From Aphrocallistes beatrix (Eukaryota; Porifera; Hexactinellida; Sceptrulophora; Aphrocallistidae), in contig OY725494.1 of NCBI GenBank assembly GCA_963281255.1, forward strand, positions 4,043,934 to 4,107,933: a DNA stretch of 64,000 nt. Direction: 5' to 3'. The stretch's first letter is position 1. Every line of letters starts with the position of its first letter. The notes under the pieces are model-generated. The model had not been told where the DNA came from. It saw only the letters and a list, made by a program, of their open reading frames with translations, and searched no databases. Of this stretch, positions 20,801 through 32,620 are shown piece after piece. Made by a program: the position numbers and the translations under genes.

Positions 20801-23205
20801 CATTACCTAATGTTATTCAAGGCCAGACAATTTGGAGCTATTTTATTTTCACAATAAGATTACTAGTTTGAAGTAATGTATTACTATATTTGGGCACAAG
20901 GGTTCTCTACTCCCTCACATAAGCCTTATCAATCAAAAATATTTTCTTTCAACCTGACTCTGTAAATATTTGCAATAATAATAGAAATATTAGAAGCTAG
21001 AAACTGGTGTTAATGTTTTATTGAAAACTGACTTGGTACATACTACATACACGTAGCCGAAAGGTGCAACAGGAAGTAAAATTTCAAGTGTAAGGGTTTC
21101 CATCTATCGTTACGGAAGCAAGGATATTACAAGAATTACAGTGTAAGGATAGTGACATAACGAAGAATTCCAGCATTAATTACGTAAGGAATTCTTAACC
21201 ATATCAAGACAACTATTTTCAGACTCCTTATATACTAGAAATTAAAGGATGGCAGATTCGAATAAATTGAAATGTAAGCATTGGGATATAAGCATAAACT
21301 CTGAGCCTCCACCAATGACCTCACGTCGTTATGATGACGAAAAAAATAGTAGTGAGTATTATGGCAGCAATAAATAAGATTATAAAACTAGTTTAAAATC
21401 GTGAAATTATCATGGAAGCTAAGATCAAATTTTACATTCTGACAAAATGATCAATTATTGTGAGTTAGAAGAATAAACTATTCCATCAGCAAGATATAAC
21501 AGACGCTGAAGATATGTCCGTTAATTAATTTTGTTAGCTAAATTCCCTCAAAATAATTAGATGCTATATTCTGAAAAGGAAAAATAAAGAGAGGGAATAG
21601 CTCATAAAAATAGCCCCCAATACTGTTATACTAACCACACTGCATTCCAACTAGGCAATCCTACAACTCTGTATTGTCATAACAGTCTAGCTTAACGTAA
21701 TGCTATTACGTCAGGGAAATTTCCTGTGATTAATCCAGTTCAGAGATTGAGTTTCATTAGCTAAGCCATAAGATGGATTTTGGCGAATAGAAAGTAGTGA
21801 GCGGTAGCCATACAGAGCAAGATCGTGCTGGTCACAAGAAGTTAGAACTGGGATTCAATCAGTCTGGGCAACCTTTCGTTGGAACTATGCAACAGATGAC
21901 ATAATCTGAAGAATGATGATTCCTGATCGTACTCTGAATGAAGCCATCCCTCACTAAGGACTTCGATATCTGTCAGATTTACAAGTTATCCTTCCCTAGC
22001 ATTTCCAATTACCTCATCTGTTCTGAATTGCAAGAATCTGTGCTCTAAGCACCCATTTAAGTTGATAATGACACTCAGACAGAACTTGGACTGAGAGTCT
22101 CCATTGTACGATATAGAATTGCAAAAATATACACATAACTATCCAGAATGTTATACAGTCGACTTCGCTTAAAATTTTACCAAAAGCAGCCATTTGTGAT
22201 CCGAACCAATAGACAGCAATTGTGAATAAATTTCGCGAATATGACAGACAATCAATCTTTCGGATACCATTAGAATCATGGTAGAGCCTAGCGCATCCGT
22301 AAAGTTTCTGTTCGGATAGTGATGACCAATAACTCTGGAAATGAAGTCAGTACAAGGGATGCCTGGACAATTAACTTTGAAAAGATAAAGTTTAGTTTAC
22401 TGGTCTCTAACACGAAATTCGAATATTTTCAATACTAAATAAGCTGAGTCAGCATTTATAAGATACGATTCGAATACAGAGGTTTATTAGTGCAGCTCAT
22501 ATAGGGAGATGCCCTTATGGCATGGACGGCGTTCTACGTCCGTCTGTATGTATGTATGTAGGTATGTATGTCCGTACGCGCGCTACTGCGAAATCCAACA
22601 GTCCAATTATGAGCAAATTTCGCAAGTAGGATCTCTCTATAGTGCAGGTGTGCACTATCAATATTTTTTCAAATCCTATCACTTCCCTTTTATATGCTAT
22701 ATTCATATAGGCTAATGTGGGGTATTTCACTATGTGGAATCCGATTTTCGCACTTTAAAAGTAGTTATTAATATATGCATATACGTAAGTTTCACGCCTT
22801 TTAAAAAAATGCATTTTAAGTTTAAAGCGAGAAATCAACGGCTAATGTAGGATTCCACTATGTAGACTTAAAATCTCACACTTAGAAAGCTCTGAAATCA
22901 ATATTTCCAGCTGTATTACGATATTCACGTTTCACGTTCCTTCGAGTCACTAGTCACTTACTGGAGCTGCGCTATCGCTCTGTCGACCGACATTTTCATT
23001 AATTGTAATGGAAATTCTATTCAGTATCGATAAAGTAATAATATAACTTTTGTACACAGAATACAGAACAGCTAACCTCTCCGCATCCGGGTTTCTGGCA
23101 GGTGATTTCTTTGTGCTCTATTTCTGAGAACGTGTTTGAGAGCTTGGTGGTAGGTGTAGGGGTGGAGGTGACATCCACGATTGAGTCATTAGAGCTAGTC
23201 GACAT
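17861..23205 (-). CDS. ATF2: ATF2/ATF7/CREB5-like bZIP transcription factor
   Basis: Eight coding exons on the minus strand, in order 23077-23205, 20630-20717, 19776-19873, 19136-19429, 18504-18652, 18258-18426, 18120-18186 and 17861-18054, all in phase, encode 395 aa. Exons 1-2 form a C2H2 finger (Cys36, Cys41, His53, His57/59) followed by QKHKHEMKLRFG, as in ATF2. Exon 3 has TPTPTRFLK, where Thr75 and Thr77 correspond to the p38/JNK sites Thr69/Thr71 of ATF2. Exons 6-7 hold the basic region ERNRAAATRCRNKKKVW and the zipper. The last intron is only 65 bp. The stop codon TAA overlaps an AATAAA poly(A) signal (17860-17865). Nuclear, CRE-binding stress-response regulator by family knowledge. 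Confidence 0.92.
19969..20263 (-). CDS. Probable alternative first exon of the ATF2-like gene
   Basis: An ATG-led reading frame (98 codons, starting MDCNQQFGCTN) ends at a phase-1 donor, GAAG|GTAAAT. That is the same phase as the zinc-finger exon it would replace, so it splices in frame into the TPTPTR exon (…APIQE-DDTPTPTR). A TATAAATA lies 52-59 bp upstream. It would give a 421-aa isoform without the C2H2 finger but with the phospho-Thr and bZIP regions. Confidence 0.65.
20315..20322 (-). promoter_or_regulatory. TATA box for the internal ATF2 promoter
   Basis: TATAAATA on the minus strand, 52-59 bp upstream of the alternative start codon at 20263. Confidence 0.5.
20718..23076. other. Large first intron of the ATF2-like gene
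   Basis: 2.4 kb, AT-rich, no ORF of note. The 3' half (about 22495-23000 in plus coordinates) is an old transposon remnant shared with 52455-52650 and 57185-57260. Confidence 0.6.
22495..23000. mobile_element. Transposon remnant, family shared with 52.5 kb and 57.2 kb
   Basis: GAGATGCCCTTATGGCATGG ... CCGTCTGTATGTATG ... CCGTACG matches the reverse complement of 52490-52635. The end GAGTCACTTACTGGAGCTGC ... CTGTCGACCGACATTTT matches 57190-57250. Two copies of GGCTAATGTRGG...CTATGT lie in between. Confidence 0.7.
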
Positions 23206-26200
23206 GATGGCTACACGGATAAATAGTCAACATCGCATCATTACAAACAAATATGTTCGCCAACTTAATTTGATTCTTAGTTCCAACCAAAATACTAAAA
23301 AGTATCTTAATATTAAAGTTTTTATAATCTCTCAGGGAATTAGCTATCTAAGCATATATAATGACAAATAATATTACGAACATTACAATTTCGAAATAAA
23401 AGTTATTACAATATCCAAATTAAGGGTATTTATATATTCGTACGCGAGAGACCACACAACGTTATCCGCACAGCATAATCCATTGCTCCCAGGCCCATCA
23501 CCCTACATCAATTTATATGAATTTTATATTATGTAGTTCTATAGGAATAACTCTGTACCAAACTATATGATGATCTAATTAACTACTGAGATTATGACAT
23601 CTAATAATAAGCTGAGTCACATATAAACCTTGTATGTTAATTGATGATTTAATCGTGTGAAATTAACAAATGATTGACAGCTGACGTTTAGGATGAATTA
23701 GGCATATTATCGTTAATGGAGAATAACGATAAAGGCTGTGACCGTTTTTAATCGAGCGAGTTCTTCTCATAATTTTTCCTATTCTATAGACAAACCAGAA
23801 GTATAGTCTAAAATCTTAAAATGAACACACAACAGGAAAATTTAGATAAATGCACCATACCACATGAGTCTCTATTAAATTAGCAAGGTGCTAGAGTGGA
23901 GGTTACGTGTCCTTAGCTAAGGTGAATAGTCAACTTCTGTATTAGTGAATTTGTTCCGATTAGTGAAATACCATTAATTCAATAGGGAATTGACGATAAT
24001 AAATAAGTCATGTCATAATATTTGCGTTATTCGGTTCCCAATCTTACTGAAAGATATCGATTCAAAACGGAGAGGCGAATAAGTTATAGTTTTTGAGTTC
24101 GGATTCTAGGAATGAAATGTTAGGATTAGCGGGGGTGCACTGTAATATTGATAGAAATAAATTGGTTAATAACTAAAAGCCGCTGATATCGAAACAATAT
24201 CTCGGCACTTGATAGCTGTCTGTTTTGTTTCAAGTTTAAAATTTCCGTAACTTAAAAACACAGGGGATCTTTGTAGTAAAGTTGTATTTGATTCCAAATA
24301 GAGAGAGGCTTTAAAAAAGAATGTATTAGCTACAATGGGAAATATTGAGGTGTCGAAATACTTCTGCCCGTTTAGTGTCTATATATACTTATCCAGGATT
24401 TTCTATGGGTGTGACACCGGTTGATTCTACTAGAAAACTGTTATCTTGTAACCGACATACATATTAAGACCTACTTGATCATTAGAATACCTATAGTTAG
24501 TTGCTGGAAAGTAATATTTACGTTTTTCTACTATACTTCAAATGGGATTATGTAAATGGATAGATGTAACTTTAACCAGAGTAGAAAGGTCTGACACCAC
24601 TACGTTATATTATAACATAATCCCGTGATATAAGTTAATGAGGTGTGTAATGGATATGATCGCACAGGTAATAGAAGACTACACCTCTCTCATTACTCAG
24701 AAGTGATGCAACGGAGAGAAGAAGCAACATCGGTTCTAGGCATGTACAAAGATACTATTTGAGGGGTGGTCTTAACTGGTAATTGATGATGATATTGTGT
24801 AATCTGAAAAGCGGTTTCAAGTTATATCATCCACAGTTTTGTCTGGAGGATCTGCATCATATAATAATTGTTTTGTCAATTGCATAACTCGTGTGCTAAT
24901 CAGACATTACATATTCAACTATGCAATGCTATTAGCAAAATTATTAGATCGAATTTCACTTGTTTTGAAAGGAATCAAAAAGTTTTTTCTGCGCCCTTAG
25001 TTCACGAGCATTTACCATTACTCTCTGAAATATTTGAAGTTTTATACCATATATTTATTAGGTGGCTATCAAATAAAAGTCAAAATTTCGCCAGGCATTT
25101 GAAAGGAACATTTAAAAAACTGTGAGAGTATTGTACTTTACAACTTCATAAAATATCCAATTAAAAGCATCACACTAATGAAACCTACATATTTACCGCT
25201 CGCGTGAGCTTATTGTGTGTGCTATCATCAGAGATCTCGTACATATCTATTACATTCCTTGTGGCATAAAGTGTATATCCTATTTGATTAATATCATCAA
25301 ATTACAAAAATATTTGAGAACTTCGATGAGCTCATTGGATAATTAAATTGTTCAAAAGGTATTAATGCTTAAGTCATTAAAAATTGGAGTTGATTAGTAC
25401 GAATAATTAAAACTTAGTCTAATCTACAATTGTTGCGTTTATTAAATAAGTATGGGAAACATGGCACCTACGCCGAAGACTTGTACAATACTAAAGCAGT
25501 GGAATCTAATCAAACAGTATTATACTACTAAATCCCACAAATCCAATTAAATACGTGTGCATTCAGAGAAATAGCAACATGGTATTGCATCACATAGACA
25601 TAATTAACTGACTTTACTCTTTACTTTACTTTTTGCCGAAAAGCAGAATTTAACTACACTAACAAACAGGATGTGGTATTTATTGAGTGTGACACGAAGG
25701 AATTTCTCCATCTGAATGGACTGAATACCAAATTTGGCTTAATTATCATTCAATGTTAGCTAGAAACCAGAAATATTGAATCATGAAAATAAAACAAAAA
25801 TCTAAACTTTCATGGTTGAAGATAATAACTTTATTATTAGTCTTCTTCCAATCATCAAAATCAATTTTCTACCAATAAAATGTAAGATAAATCTTACTTT
25901 CTGAGTAATTCGCTCAGAACCACTTGTGACGGCATGCTACAAAGGAAAAAGTTCAAACTCGTAATCCTGTTCGAAATCTAGAATTGGTAAGATGTTATTG
26001 AAATTTATGGGTACTGTCAACTTTCTGGTTTCGTTTCTCATGAATCAATTCAAATTAGTTTAATGAATGACGTCAATCACTCTAACTCAACTCAAAGGAA
26101 TCGTGGGTATAATGTATATGGTAATTAGGACACTTAGTTGAATCTGTTCAGTAGCAACATAGTTACTACGTCTAATTCCTTTGGTAGTTTATTACATAAC

Positions 26201-28509
26201 ACCTCAGATCTTGCATTACCGTCGGATGTTAATCAAAAGTGGTAAGTCTCATCCACCTTATCGCCCATAGAACTAATAGTTTAAACTAAAAGTGCCGCTT
26301 CCTACGGCCATGTCTTGAACTATGATTGTATCATGCTTACAAATTATTTTTGGTCTAATACCGAAGGAACCAAGTAAAAATTATTGTATTACAATAATTT
26401 TCACCTTAAAAATTCTAGAGTTCTTGATATCGGTTGCGGCCTTAAGTAAAACTTTTAAGACCATGCGGCCTGGTCAGAAAGGAATTTTGCCTCTAAGCTA
26501 CCGTTAGCATTTCAAGGAATGTAGACGCTATCCTAGCTACCTCGGGGTTCAAACTCTATAGGATCCAGATAATTTCCCAGTATTAGGCTAGCCACACTAT
26601 TATCTAAGCTTGTTAAAGAATCATAAATTAATTCTATTACATTGTCAGATATTATCTAAGTAGTTTTATGAAATTAATATTTTAAGTTTGCTGCAATCTC
26701 CAAATAAAATTTCCTAACAACTACAATAACATAAATGCATAGAATCCCATTCAATCTAGTCAAAATCCGATATTAAGAATGAAATGTCCATACTACCACT
26801 AACTAGCTGTGATTGACTAAAATACGCATTAGTAATAACATCAAAATTAAATCATACAAAATTACGGTCAGACTCTAAAGAATTCGGAAATATTAAAATT
26901 CACTTACCTGTATTACAATCAGTGGGAAATTGTCTTCGTTAATCTTTAACACTTGGTATATCAAGGGTTGCGTCAAACAAGATGTGAATATAATTTTCTA
27001 TGAGTAATGGTTAGTTGATAATCTCTCTACTTATACTATGTGCATCAGTGCTAGATCAAGTCCTACTTCATATATTACATCACCAAAGTTAGTAGAACAA
27101 AGATTAGCTCATTGTAATTCAATATGACTTCAACTCTAATTGTGCATAACACAGGATTATGTAATATCATTACTACTATTGCCTAAGTCCAGATAACCGC
27201 TAAAGAATGGTACGCATTGTCTGAAACTATAGATGCGAGAAGATAATTTATTGAATAGATTTAGGGTTGAATGTTAGCATTTTTATTGATATTATGCAAT
27301 ACACTTAATATGTTAAGGTTGCCAGGTGTGCAGTAGAAATAGCTGAGAATGTTTCCCACTAATTAGCACTGTTGCGTGATATCTTGAGATAGTAATATCT
27401 TGAGATCCTAGTATTAAGTAACCATGGATGATTTAGTACCGTGATGTCTTGAGATCGTAATATTTTGAGATATCGTAGCATTCTGAGAATTTGTTTGGCT
27501 TACTCAAATGGCCTTGTGGTTCGATCGGTTTCATTATGGCACTAAATTGTGGCACATGACAAAATTTAGTGGCACGCGACACAATTTAGTGGCACGCGAC
27601 ATAATTTACTATGGTAGAACCCCATATGGAGCAATTATCAAAATAATTAATTCACAAGATTTTAGGAAACACGGCTAAAAATAGATGGGACCGGTCAACT
27701 CTGATCGGCGGCCAGGTCCGGTCTCAGTTAGGCGAACTCGGGAGCTGCCTAAATTTAGAGGCGGCATTTTTATATAAATTGTAACACTCGAGATGTATGC
27801 GGGAGAAGATCATGTTTGCCTAGATCATAATCGCAATATTGACCACAGTCTGATTACATCTTGTTTAACTATATTCTAGTCTAAATCATCATTGAGACAC
27901 TGTTCAAACATACATGTGACAACCGTGAGCTTCGCAGAATAATAATACGCGTATATACAACAGTTTAGTGTGTGTAGCTTAATTAAAATAATTCAAAGCC
28001 GTTAAATGTGTCTAAATTCGACTAAGATCATTAATTGTATTTATATTTATTCAAAATTCTAAAGAAGCAATACAGAATCACTTGGAAAGATGAATCATAA
28101 ATCAGTTTGACACGGGAGAAAAGTATAGGCTAAACTGGACTATGGATATATATGATACGAGGATGTGTTGTGTTCATACTATGATATTTAAACATTTGCC
28201 TATTTAATTAAGTTGTGAGTTGTTGGTTTGAAGTATCATAAAATTTTACAGTGATTTCACACCTTGAAATTTCTCCGTATATGTATGTATGCCAGGAGTT
28301 TAGTTCCTCCAAGAACAATTTCTGATCTTTTGATTATACTACTAATTCTTATAAATATTCCTATTCTCAATTAATCTATTTACACATTATACACAATAGT
28401 CAATAAGTGAAACATTAAAACTAAAGAACTAGAAAGGATCCTCCAATCCATTTCAGCAACGCATTCGTCTGCTCTTCCCTTCCTGTTAAATCAGCTGCCT
28501 TTTCCTTCG
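23206..28509. other. 5.3-kb stretch without a recognised gene
   Basis: Uniformly AT-rich. The longest frame (24868-25125, 85 aa) shows no family or codon signature. Local repeats: TATCTTGAGAT motifs (27380-27475), GTGGCACGCGACA motifs (27545-27605) and a GACCGG/CCGGTC inverted repeat (27691-27723). It may hold 5' UTR exons or enhancers of the ATF2-like gene. Confidence 0.5.
27545..27605 (+). repeat. GTGGCACGCGACA short repeat cluster
   Basis: Three copies of AATTTAGTGGCAC(G/A)(C/T)GACA-like sequence. Related TGGCACGCGAGCATAAATTG and TGGCACGCGGG lie at 43170-43205 in a STAT intron. Confidence 0.6.
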
Positions 28510-28938
28510 CTAAACGATAGACGATTCTCCAGAAAAGTAGTCCAGCACGCTGGATATCAGAGGTAGGTTTGCGACAATGCTAATCACAGGCAAATTGCGG
28601 ACGAATATAATCGCTGTTGGTAGGAAGGTACTGAAGAGTTTTAAAATGCCGAAGCACTCGACTATCATCCCAATAAAGGTCCATCGAATCAGAATAAGGA
28701 ATAGTCCGGCGATCAGGAAGAGAGATCCGTAGATGCGTCGTCGATTGAAAAAGAAATTGGTCGTCCGTGTGAGGCCAAGAATCATGAAGATACCGGCGAG
28801 GAAAAGTAGGTTTCCGAAAGCGAGGAGAGCTCTGTCGAATAGCATGAGCATCCCGAGCACGAGGAAGAGAATACCGAACGAGACAGCTCCTATCCCGATC
28901 TTCTGGAGATCCGATATTCCCATGTAATCTCCGAACAT
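28510..28938 (-). CDS. GOLT1B: Vesicle transport protein GOT1
   Basis: Intronless, 142 aa, the normal length. Four hydrophobic helices. The N-terminal DLQKIGIG matches the DTQKIGMG of vertebrate GOLT1B. Other shared blocks: LLAFGNLLFLAG, the RTTNFFFNRRR loop and the C-terminal NLPLISSVLDYFSGES. The family sits in Golgi/ER membranes and assists ER-Golgi vesicle fusion and COPII function. The start is the first ATG of the frame. Confidence 0.95.
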   Translation of the reverse strand: MFGDYMGISDLQKIGIGAVSFGILFLVLGMLMLFDRALLAFGNLLFLAGIFMILGLTRTTNFFFNRRRIYGSLFLIAGLFLILIRWTFIGMIVECFGILKLFSTFLPTAIIFVRNLPVISIVANLPLISSVLDYFSGESSIV

Positions 28939-29259
28939 CTTGATCTGCTGTCAGAGAGCTAGTTGCGTTTAGTCGTGTAATAAGAATGAATAAATACTAG
29001 AATGTATTCAACTATACTAATATGTTATGTATGGTTGTAGCGTAGAATTACGTATGCAAAGTTGCGTACAAGTTTTGTCTAGTCTAGTGGTATAACGATA
29101 GTTCAGCTTTGTAAATTAGTGATTACTTCAATCAGATTATCCTTATAATAAAAAGTCGAGAGAGCATGCTCGTTTGGTCTAAATAGGATGTTCTACAAAT
29201 TCATCACATTTATTCAATTCCTAATGTTATTACCGTTTACAGGGCGGTCAATAATACAT

Positions 29260-29791
29260 CAGGGCCGTAGACAAGGGGGGGGGGGCTTGGGGGGCTTAAG
29301 CCCCCCCAGTTTTTTTACCATCAGTTAGGGTTTCTTCAAGACAACCCATCATTGGTGGGGCTATCCCCTCCAAAAAAAAATTAGGTTCTCCCCTGGCTTG
29401 AATTACATTTGTAATCCCTCCGCTTGATGTTGGTGAGAAATTGGATAACCAATCTCTTGATTTAATTCTATACCGGAAGTTTTCTCGTCCTCCATAATAG
29501 AAACATCCGGAAGTTGAGATTTCTTAAGCCAGGTGAGTATTGACATTGTGCACGAATTATAGAGCTTGTGTCAAAACCAAAAACTTAGAAGTATGTATAT
29601 ATGTATTCGATTTAGATATAAAAACAAACAATTGAATAATTAAAATGTAGTAATTTTAAAAAGGTTAATGTCCAGGATAGTCTAAAAAATCGACAATTAA
29701 AATATTCAATAAATAAAATGGCAAATATAAATATAACTTCCACATCGATTTTTAAAGCCCCCCCACTTTCCAAAAGTTGTCTACGGCCCTG
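29260..29791. mobile_element. Inverted-repeat DNA transposon remnant, 532 bp
   Basis: Left CAGGGCCGTAGACAAGGGGG, right the inverted TTGTCTACGGCCCTG, with GGGCTTAAGCCCCCCC-type sequence inside each end. TACAT flanks both sides as a possible 5-bp target duplication. No transposase frame. Confidence 0.8.
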
Positions 29792-30289
29792 TACATGCAT
29801 TCTATTGTGGTAGGAGACATCCATTGCTCAATTGTAAATTACTCCTGCCATATAGGAGTAACAAACTTTTAAAAGGCTTCCATAAACCACAGCATAATTG
29901 ATAGGTTTTCTATTAGCTAATAGCCCTTGGTATAATCCATTGGGGTAAGCGGAACTTTCGTCCCTGGAATTTTCGTCTCCAGAATTTTTGTCTCATTAGA
30001 GACTAAAATAAACGGGCACTAATATGTAAGGAACGGAAAGTGAGGCTTTTGAAGTGGAGTATGTTTGAAAAAAAGGGTGAAAATGAGGCATTTTGATTTT
30101 ACTTATAATAGTAGGAAGTTATTACATAGTAGTATATGAAACTTCTCGAACTAATTTAAACCAATTTTACATCAAGATTTTTATAGGTGATACTCCGTAC
30201 GGGAAGTACAGTATCTAGGACGCATGTAGTAGATTCAAATCAGTAAATACTTGTACCTTTTTTGAAATAAAGAAGGTAGAAATGTAAGG

Positions 30290-30340
30290 AGCATGCTCTC
30301 TCGACCTAATGAGCATGCTCTCTCGACTTTTCAATACCTC
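30290..30340. repeat. Duplicated GAGCATGCTCTCTCGAC motif
   Basis: Two copies in 51 bp. The second runs into TTTTCAATACCTC, the reverse complement of the 13348 repeat. A third copy lies at 29151, about 210 bp upstream of GOT1. Confidence 0.7.
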
Positions 30341-31131
30341 AGATTATCCTAGGTAATGAATATGTAAGAGAGGCCTTTCCTCCGAATCCGATGTTTGAAA
30401 ATTTTTATTAGCACATTTAAAAATATGTAGTTGGTTTATCAATTATCAACCAATTTTTGGTAGCAAGAAAGGTCAGGGAAGGGAGAATAAATCTTTATTT
30501 TATCAATCATCAATTGAATTTGAATTGGCATTATTTTCCTCTGGAGAAATGCACCACATAGCAAAACATATATATCCGTCTAACCATAATGTACTACGTA
30601 GTACCTCTCTAGTTCGGATATTTAACTTTCATAAATTCGTACAGGCGCCAAAATAAAGTTATTAAAGTGCAGTAAACTTTTTTTGAGATGTAAATTTAAG
30701 CATTCAATTATGTGCATAAGTAGATGATAAACAAGACTAAGTCCTATGCGTCAACAGGTATGAGAGTAGTGAGTAGATAATCCACCAATTCTATTCAATG
30801 CAGTTAGGACACAATGGCATTACTCAAGCAGGTTGATCGTACAATAACATACCCAAAACAGTTATTATTCTATAGTCGGGTCATATTCAAGTTCCAAGAA
30901 TAAGATGTTCCAATTGATTAAAATGAATAACAAGTACTGCATCAATAGAAGTAACCTGAGCCGCAGACTGATACGAGGAAGTACTGATTGAGATGTATCA
31001 GTGCGTCGGGTTGTGTTTCAGAGTATGCGCTACTGTCTGGCCACGTAGTACACTTATAAGCTAGCGGACATTATTTCAATGTAATCCCAACATAAACCAA
31101 TAGAGACTTGTGCTGATAGGATATCATTGAA

Positions 31132-32286
31132 ATGGCGACGCTTGAAGACAAGATTCTGGGAGGTGTGCAAGAGGAGACGAATGAATTTGGCCCGCCTGAA
31201 GGCGCATCTGCCAAGCCTCGCAAAGTTATCAGTCACCAAACGGGACCTAAAGGGGTTCTGGACGATTTCTCCAAAGCCAATGACCTCAGTGAGCTATCGT
31301 TGCAGGTGGGAGGAGATGCATTTCTGGAGCTTTGGCGCCAAAAAGAAGTGAAAGATATGAAACAACTCAAAGAACAAGATGACTTGTCTCCGTCTGGCGA
31401 CGTGAGAGAACTGACGGGGGATACCTACTCCAGCAGCATCGATAAGAACAAGCCTAACTCTGTGATGATAATTCACGTGTATGGGAACAATGCTAGGTGT
31501 AAGGAGATCACCAAGCACCTCGGCAATATTAGCTTCTTCTACCCGCAAGTCTCATTCTGTCAAGTCAATGCGGTGGATGCAGGTAACTAGAAATGGGTAG
31601 AACGGCAGTAATGCCATTAAGCCAGGATTTTATAGAAGGCAGTCTGGAGGAGGTGGGTAGAGCACCTGGTCGCCTCATTTTTCTCCTGTATCAATCTATT
31701 TCACCATTTTATTCTACTGTGGACTGGACTGTTATATGGTGACTTATGTGACAATCTTCGGTCTATTTACTCATCTAGTATCCTAATAGCTAAATTGCAT
31801 TCTGCTGAGAAAAACTTTAATTCCCAAACATTTCGTAATGACACTGAATGTAGTGCAGCTGTAGAACGTAAGTATGAGATCCTAAACATTAATTGATCTG
31901 AGAGACCTGAGCAAGAGTAAAATTTCCATTATACTAATCCATGGTTAGAAATGGCATTGTAACATCCTATAAATAATTGCAATTTTCTGCAAACCATAGG
32001 GATCAATGAATGGGATTATTTCCCTACGTCCACCCCACTATCTCTCTGGTAATTCTACTTATGTTATTCTGTAGGTCTGAGTGATGGATTCCTGAAAGAG
32101 GGACTGCCCGCTATCATTGTGTACCGCGGATCTGAGGTGATCGGGAGCTTCCCTAACGTGGCGGTGGACATCGCAGGAGAGGGGAACGAAGTGACTTACG
32201 AAGAACTCGAATCGTTTTTCTTCGACAACAGCATTCTATTCCCGAGCGTGACCAGACATAACACTATGGAGGCCCCGTCAAAATAA
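31132..32286 (+). CDS. PDCL: Phosducin-like protein
   Basis: Two exons, 31132-31582 and 32075-32286, in phase 1, encode 220 aa. The N-terminus MATLEDKILG and the HQTGPKGVLDDF block match the PhLP N-terminal domain (human MTTLDDKLLG, NTGPKGVINDW). The C-terminal half is the thioredoxin-like phosducin fold (SVMIIHVYG; LPAIIVYRGSEVIGSF). It is shorter than human PDCL (301 aa), mainly in the helical N-terminal part. Known role: co-chaperone with CCT for G-protein beta-gamma assembly. The TAA stop lies inside AATAAA (32282-32287). It converges on the STAT gene, whose stop is 335 bp away. Confidence 0.88.
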
Positions 32287-32620
32287 ATCCAACCATTTAT
32301 TGTACTGATTTGGTCAGATTATTAGTTGTTTGTTTATCAAACTGTATAAACATGCATCTTTAATATAAACAACATATCATAACATACAAACAACGCTATG
32401 TTAGTACAATAGCCACAGATCTGATTTACATGTGCAACTATGTAGATTCTATTATATACAAAACTGAGTCAAGATAGGCTACTCAAGACTAGACATACAC
32501 ATCTGTACTATTCTGGTATAATCACGTAGTACAAAATATAATAAAAATTACCGCAAACAAGCATATGAACTATGATAGGTGCCTTGGCTACATTGGAAGA
32601 GGTGATGGAGGGATGGGTGA
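32287..32620. other. Convergent 3' intergenic region, PDCL and STAT
   Basis: 334 bp between the two stop codons; AT-rich 3' UTR sequence. Nothing else seen. Confidence 0.6.

Larger units (their letters stand above)
28939..31131. other. 2.2-kb intergenic region with a MITE and GCATGC repeats
   Basis: Contains the 29260-29791 inverted-repeat element and GTCGAGAGAGCATGCTC repeats at 29151-29180 and 30290-30340. No gene recognised. Confidence 0.6.

Noticed and set aside
24868..25125. 85-codon open frame in the gene-poor region
   Set aside because: No domain, no codon bias, no splice or promoter context; compatible with chance in AT-rich DNA.
28440..28509. Coding-looking frame just after the GOT1 stop (KAADLTGREEQTNALLKWIGGSF)
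   Set aside because: It is in another frame, lacks an acceptor or start, and GOT1 already ends with the usual family C-terminus; too short to call.
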